Notes under the pieces: generated by a model | Told to the model about the DNA's origin: nothing | Seen by the model: the letters and a program-made list of their open reading frames with translations, nothing else | The model's database searches: none | Source: Brachionus manjavacas | Lineage: Eukaryota > Rotifera > Eurotatoria > Ploima > Brachionidae | NCBI GenBank assembly: GCA_019054805.1 | Contig: JAHQIY010000009.1 | Location: 1,302,001 to 1,366,000 of the forward strand | Reading direction: 5' to 3' | Length of the DNA stretch: 64,000 bases | Shown: piece by piece, positions 58,241 to 64,000 of the stretch | How the letters are laid out: the number at the start of each line of letters is the position of its first letter | Numbering within the stretch: the first letter of the stretch is position 1 | Translations under genes and position numbers: made by a program

Positions 58241-58727
58241 TTATTAATCTTTTTTTATTTTATGGAAAAGAGTCTGATAATTTATAGTAATTTTTTGTCA
58301 ACTCATTGTTGAATTTTTATATAACTTATAATGTTCTAGAAAGTCATGTGATTAAAAAAATTTCCATAATTTTATAGTTTGTTTCTAGAATTAAATAAAT
58401 TTAATGTGATTGTGCAGAATTTTTAATTATTTAATAAATGCTTTAAACAATCACTCTAATAAAGAAATAGTTTTTAAAAAAGTATATGTTTTTCTACGAA
58501 GAAAATTTTAAAACTATTAAAGATGAACTATCAAAATAGAGAAAAATTAAAATAGAGAAAAAAAAATCGAGAAGAACAAAAAATAGAGAAAAAATAAAAT
58601 AGAGAAAAATCATCAAAGTTTCAATTTCAATTTCATTAATCAATAGTTTAAATTTTTAAATTCTAATAAATTCAAGCTCGATGAATCATTTTACTTCACC
58701 AATAAAATATAGTGCGTTAAAAGTGAC
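58241..58727. other. Intergenic with AAAATAGAGA repeats
   Basis: AT-rich; 58535-58612 is a loose repeat of AAAATAGAGAAAA. No gene. Confidence 0.5.
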
Positions 58728-59002
58728 TTGCCACGTACTAACAATAACGTAGAATCGTGGCATTCACGAATAAAAACAGATGTAAGGCATAACTTTACAG
58801 TCCCTAAAGTAGTTGAATTTTTCACATTGGAACAAAAAATATGAAGTCTGATTTGTTGTTGTTGTTTGCTGGTAATCTATTAAAGTCAATGACATTAAAA
58901 GCTAAAAAAAAAGAAGAAAAGATAAAACGACAAGTTTTGGATTATGACATAAACAATTTAGATTTATTTATTCGTGGCTTTGCAAATTTGCTAATTGATT
59001 AA
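58728..59002 (+). pseudogene. MULE-type transposase C-terminal fragment, frameshifted
   Basis: Second copy of the fragment at 30996-31283. It begins PRTNNNVESWHSRIKTD and has six A (around 58833) where the other copy has seven, so the frame is lost after EFFTLEQK. Homology resumes in another frame to the stop at 59000-59002. Confidence 0.7.
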
Positions 59003-59164
59003 TTTTTGTCGCTATTTTTTTCTCTAAAAAAATTCTCTAATTTACTTTCTCTATTATAGTTTTTTCTCTAATAAATTTATTCCCTATAATATTGACACTA
59101 AATTATGAAAACGTTAATTCTCACTCAAGTTATCTGAGAATAACTTAAAAATGTAACTCAAGAT

Positions 59165-60054
59165 AACTTTGAATTTTTTTTTATTTTTTATTTTTTTTTT
59201 TTTTTTTAATAGTTATTTTTTATTTAAAAATTAATTTAAAAAGGCTTCGAGCTAACATACGAAAAGAGCGCAAACTGCACATTCGAAGTGAAGCTCCTTC
59301 TGCCCCGTAAAAAATAAAACAATAATAAAAAAACAAACATATTTTAAATTACATCATTAAAAATCAATTTTTTCTTTTTAAAAAAGAAAAAAGAAAGACA
59401 GAAGAAAAGAAAGAAGACAAAAAATCGATAGATTCTAAATTACTATATAAGAGAATCCTGTTCTCATATCAGATCTTAAAAAAGCTAAGAAACAAATATA
59501 AACTAATTAGGACAGTACACGCATACGCAATTCGAATTATAGAGAAAAAGGCTCCTACCGGAGTAGAGGTAACCGATACTTTAGTTGTGTTTTCAGACCA
59601 CGACTCACTATATTTCTCAACAAGTAGCTTAATGAATCTGTTTTTATAAGCGAAACATTTTAGCATATATCTAGCACCCATTTGTAAGAATCTTTCTTTA
59701 ATAAACAAAATGTTACTAACTGAAAAGAGACTCCTAGTTGGGCTGTCCCATCTTAACTTATAGATACACCTAATAGCTCTGTTTTGAACTGTTTGAACAA
59801 GTTTTAAGTTGGTCTTAGAAATACATGCTACGGTAAAGAAAGAGTAATCAAACATGGAACCAATTAAGGCTCTGTAGATACTAGTGAGGGTAGTTTTTTT
59901 TAGGTGCCAAGAGCTGTGAGCAAAAATTTTTATTATGTTGAGCCTTTTTAGGGCTCTTACTCTCAAGTTTTGAAATTGCTTATTAAAACATAAGTACTCA
60001 TCGAAAGTCACTCCTAAAAAGAGAGGACTAGGATTATAAGGTACCAGGTATCAT
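59165..60054 (-). mobile_element. 5'-truncated LINE (RT C-terminal part)
   Basis: An open frame (60011-59469) reads FLGVTFDEYLCFNKQ upstream of its first ATG, then LNIIKIFAHSSWHLKK and ALIGSMFDYSFF, the C-terminal half of a jockey/CR1-like ORF2. The 3' UTR follows and a long A tail (T run on plus, about 59170-59208) marks the 3' end. Confidence 0.8.
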
Positions 60055-61060
60055 TGTTTATTATTATTTAAATAGACTTTAAGTAATAAAACTCCTTTAG
60101 CTATTGTTCATATATTAAAAGAAAGTGAAACAGATATTACAAAATTGGGTACACAAAATTTAAATAACATATAGTAAAATGGGAATATTAAGAGAGTGAA
60201 GCTTCTAGACAATTGAAAGATTTGGCTGTTGTAAGTCACTCCCGCGGAAATTCATGGACAAAAATTGCTAAGGGAGACTTTTTTTAAGGTTCTCTTGAGC
60301 TCTCAACGAAAACGATCTCATAGTCCTTTATGAGTGATAAAATCAGCTCATTTTAGAAGAGAAAACAGTTTTTAACATATCTTATAAAGAGTTTTTTAAA
60401 CCTGATTTTGATTGTGTCAATTTTTTGATTTTCAAGAAAAAAAAAGAAGATTTCTGAGGGTTTTTCATATGGGAGGTGATAAATCGCCTTATATGATATA
60501 TTTTGGAGTACTTGTAATTTTTGAAAATTAGTATGTGAAGCTAAACTAAATATGAAGAAGCTGTAATCAATTAAAGACCCTATTAGAGCATAATATTTAC
60601 TCGATAGAGTTTTTTTATTTAAATTTTAAAATTTGTGTGAAAGAATTTTTATTATATTTATCCTGTCTTGACATCTAGATCGAATAAATTCAATATGAGG
60701 TTTAAAGCATAAGTTTTCGTTTTATCCCAAGGAAGATTGGACAGTTACTATATGGAATTTGTTTATCGAAAAGACATAAATTTAGATTTTGATTTTTGGA
60801 GGGATTCCCTGAAAAAATTGTATAATTGCATTTTTCAGGAGACATCTTAAGTCTCCATTTTTTTAACATAATTTCAATATTTTTAAGGTAACCATTTACC
60901 TGCTTAGAAATGTTTCCATATTTTTTGAAACTGAAAAACTAACTAACTACCGAACCTTGAGGGACACCAGTTTCAATATTAACATGCTCAGACTCATAAT
61001 TATTGGGATTAACAAAGAACTTACGATTATTTAGGAAATTTTTTACCCATTCAATGATAT
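60055..61060 (-). mobile_element. LINE-D remnant, interrupted by LINE-B
   Basis: Minus strand, in order: LYIIEWVKNFLNNRKFF, ETGVPQGSVVS, a deletion that removes FADD, KWRLKMSPEKCNYTIFSGN, then LSSKYYALIGSLIDYSFF and a 3' UTR. Its 5' side is cut at 61060 by the 3' end of LINE-B. Confidence 0.75.
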
Positions 61061-64000
61061 AAAGAGGGGCTTATTTTTATTTATTTATTTATTTGTTTTC
61101 TGTACCGAGCTAAAGCTCCTTCAGAATAAATTAAAAATAAAATAAAAAAAAATAAAATAAAAATAAAATTAAAGTAAATAAAATTAGATAAAAAAAGAAT
61201 CAAAATAGAGTAAATAAGCTAAAAAAATTAAAGTTGAAAAGACATAAATTGGAAAATATTGTTTCATGTGGCACATGTTTAAATAGTTCAAGTTTCAGGA
61301 AAAAAAAGAAGAAATAGTAAGGTAGCAATTACACAATGGAGTTGGGTATTCAATATATCTTGATTCGAAACCTTCTTTGTATTCTTTCACCAGTCTTTCA
61401 ACCAATGGAATAGAATGACTCAGTCCTGTCCCAACATATTTCTCGCTCAACTCAAAAAGACGATTCGAGACTGTTAGTAATTTTAGTTTATTAAAAGCTT
61501 CATGTTGCACGATGTTGGAGGGAGTATCATATTTTAACTTAAGAATAGATCTGACTGCTGTATTCTGAATTGCTTGTAGTTTTTTGATATTATTTTCTGA
61601 AAATGAATTTAAGCAAGGAAAAGAATAGTCTAAAATCGATCCGACTAAAGATTTATATAAATTTCCTAGTGTGTTTTGATTGAGACCCCATTTTTTGTTT
61701 GACAATATCTTAATAATATTTAGCCTGTTATTGCAGCGTTCTTTAATTTCGTCTACCAGTATATTAAAATTTAACTTAGAATCAAATTTAATACCAAGAA
61801 ATTTGATTTCTTTTTGGCTCACTATTCTGTTTCCATAAATTTTTAAGTTAAGATTATCACTCTCTTTTTGTACCTGGAAAAGACTACTGAACACGACTTT
61901 TCAACTGATATCTTCATTTTCCATTTAATAAGCCATTGTTCTAGTTCGTTGAGGTATTTATTAATCTTATTTTCTAGGTTCCCCTTTTTGTTATAAATGA
62001 AGAATGTTACTAGATCATCTGCGAAAAGCAGAGAGTATTCATTATTTGTTTTGTTTCTTTTGGGGATGTCATTAATATATATACTAAATAAAAGAGGACT
62101 AATTACTGAGCATTGAGGAACACCTGCAGTTATTTGATATTCTTCGCTCAGATGGTCATTCACATTTACCTTAAATGTCTTAGAGTCTAAAAAGGATCTA
62201 ATCCAGTTAGTCAAGTAATGAGGTGGATTTATTTTAATCAATTTAAAAAGTAGACCTTCATGCCAAACCCTATCAAAGGCTTTAGAAATGTCAAAAAAAA
62301 GGCCGCTAACTCTTTTTTTTCTATTAAATGATTCCACAATTTTTTGAATTAAAAAGAAAAGATTATCTGCTGTTCGCCGGTGTTTCCTAAATCCAGATTG
62401 CTCCTGGATAAGGAGTGAATTTTGTTCCAAATAATTGTATAATCTTGAAAATACTATGCGTTCCAGGAGCTATCCTAAACAACTCGTTATACTAATTGGT
62501 CTATAATTTAAAGGATCTTGTAAAGAAGAGGCTTTTTTTGAATCATAGTAATGTTCGATGTTTTCCATGCTTTAGGGACTCTACCTTCTCGAAGAGATAA
62601 ATTAAAAAGTTCTATAATTTCTATTAATGAATTTCTAGGTAAGTTTTTTAACATTAGATTATGAATTTGGTCAGGTCCTGATGCCGCTTCATTTTTCAAT
62701 CTTTTTAGAGCCATAATTAATTCATTTAAGCAAATTGGATCATTAAAATATGACTGATCATAATTTCTAAATAATTCAGAGTTAGAATTAAGTATTTCGA
62801 AATCTTTATCACGATCTATTAAATCAGAATTAGGACTAAATATTGAAGATAGGAGTTCTCCAAAGCATTTTCCCTTTTCTTCATTAGTTTTGAATTCCTT
62901 GTCATTTAAAAACAAATTTGGGATTAAATTTGATCCTTTTTTGATCTAAATTTATTTATTTTTTTCCAGAATGGTCTACTTGTTAGTGGGTTTTTTCCCA
63001 TCCTCTCAATAAAATCAAACCAATTTTGATTCCAAAATTTTTTTAAAGAGGCCTTTAACTCAGATGTAAGTTGATTAAATTTTTTCTTGAGATTTTGACA
63101 GCGAGTTTTTTGAAAGTTTCTTTTTACTCTCCTACGTTCTTTTATCAGAATAACAATGTTCGGGGGAAGACTGGTTTTGTAGATTATCTGCGAATGATAA
63201 GGAATGCTTTTATGTGAAGTAGAAATAATTTTTTCTGTAATTTTATCATTTAGTTGGTCTATTGTGAGGGAACTTTCAGTGATATTCACTATTTGAGAAT
63301 TTAAAATCTCGCTGAATAATTGCCAGTTTGCTTTCTTATAGTGAAACCTTTTAGCTGCTGATTTTTTTTCTACTAGATAGCCCATATCAATCGATGCTTC
63401 GATTGGAAAATGGTCACTAGTCATGTCTTGACTATTTAAGACACTAAAGTCGGTTATTTTGTCAATTAAAGAAGATGAAACTAAGAAAAGATCAAGAATT
63501 TCAAAGTAATTCCTATTAAAAATATTGAAAGTAGGACGCTTATCATTAATTACTGAGAAGTCTAACTCATTGATTATTCTTTCCAACATTATGCCGTTTT
63601 CATTTTCCCCTACGCAGCCTATTTGCCTTGTTCTGGCGTTAAGATCACCACCTAAAATGTAGTTTCTACATTTTTTATTAACAGTTTTAAAAAACTCAAG
63701 GTTCAGAAGCACATTGGGTGGATTATATAGACTAAATTCAAACAATTCACTATTCTTTCCTAAGTTCATTTTTATACAAAGAAGTTCGGAATTGAATTCC
63801 TCATAAGAGAAATCTTGTATAAATTCAATTCCTTCTTTAATTAAAATTGCTACTCCTCCTCCATACTTGTTGCGTGGTTTTGTTATGAATTGATAATTGT
63901 GAAAATCAAGATAAATATTTGCCTCACTTAAATCTATCTTTAGTTCATTGAGCAAAACAATGTCTGGACATTTTTGAGCTAAAAAATTGGCTAAGAGATG
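61061..64000 (-). mobile_element. LINE-B, second long copy (runs off window)
   Basis: Nearly identical to 37150-40195. Open pieces: 63955-62924 (endonuclease and linker), 62915-62508, 62430-61843 (with DISKAFDRVW, GVPQCSVISP, FADD) and 61894-61295. Frame breaks are an A7 run at about 62534 and a T5 run at about 61865; a TAG is shared with the other copy. It ends with the GAGCTAAAGCTC motif and a TTTA-type tail at 61065-61090, inserted into LINE-D. Confidence 0.9.

Noticed and set aside
1..64000. tRNA, rRNA or CRISPR arrays
   Set aside because: No cloverleaf-like sequence, rRNA signature or spaced direct-repeat array was seen by eye; a tRNA scan would be decisive.

Overview
The window is very AT-rich animal DNA. 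Its conserved genes are split by many short introns (mostly 36-130 nt, GT-AG, one probable GC-AG), and it is full of LINE-type retrotransposon debris. The gene set is an alpha-2-macroglobulin/TEP, a USP24-like deubiquitinase, an NADP-dependent SDR, HET-C/VWA7-like secreted proteins and a protein with repeated GD-EGA-TQ / VPVVGH motifs. Together with the base composition this fits a small-genome invertebrate; a monogonont rotifer (Brachionus-like) is my best guess, but this is inference and not proven from the sequence.

Layout. 0-12 kb: two near-identical intronless HET-C/VWA7-like secreted protein genes (146-1351 + and 10327-11517 -) separated by decayed LINEs and a decayed Ty3/gypsy element; pieces of their 5' flanks are copied elsewhere. 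12-17.9 kb: LINE remnants, including one unusually GC-rich CR1-like element (14.5-16.9 kb). 17.9-26 kb: a complete 18-exon thioester-containing alpha-2-macroglobulin gene (minus strand, 1400 codons by my splicing), with a terminal-inverted-repeat element and a copied HET-C gene 5' flank in its last intron. 26-31.9 kb: AT-rich DNA, LINE and MULE fragments, and an inverted copy of the region around A2M exon 7. 31.9-45.8 kb: a palindrome with arms of about 5.2 kb and a spacer of about 3.5 kb. Each arm carries a divergent gene pair (a small acidic protein and a five-exon protein of unknown function) plus the 5' end of a LINE with about 160-bp tandem monomers; the spacer holds a second LINE. 45.8-56.9 kb: a USP24-like ubiquitin protease (minus strand) whose 3' exons are missing because the palindrome begins 24 nt inside an intron. 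Its first intron hosts a 730-bp TIR element with an 8-bp target duplication that encodes an AT-hook protein. 57-58.3 kb: an SDR-family reductase. 58.7-64 kb: a MULE transposase fragment and three nested or adjacent LINEs, the last running off the window.

How it works together. The A2M gene is a secreted innate-immunity/protease-trap gene and USP24 a cytosolic deubiquitinase; they are not an operon or pathway. The strongest novelty candidates are the AT-hook TIR element, the palindromic gene-pair duplication, and the repeated copying of HET-C-like gene 5' ends. Many reading-frame breaks, between duplicate copies and in otherwise conserved genes, fall in homopolymer runs, so sequencing error must be excluded before calling any of these copies a pseudogene.
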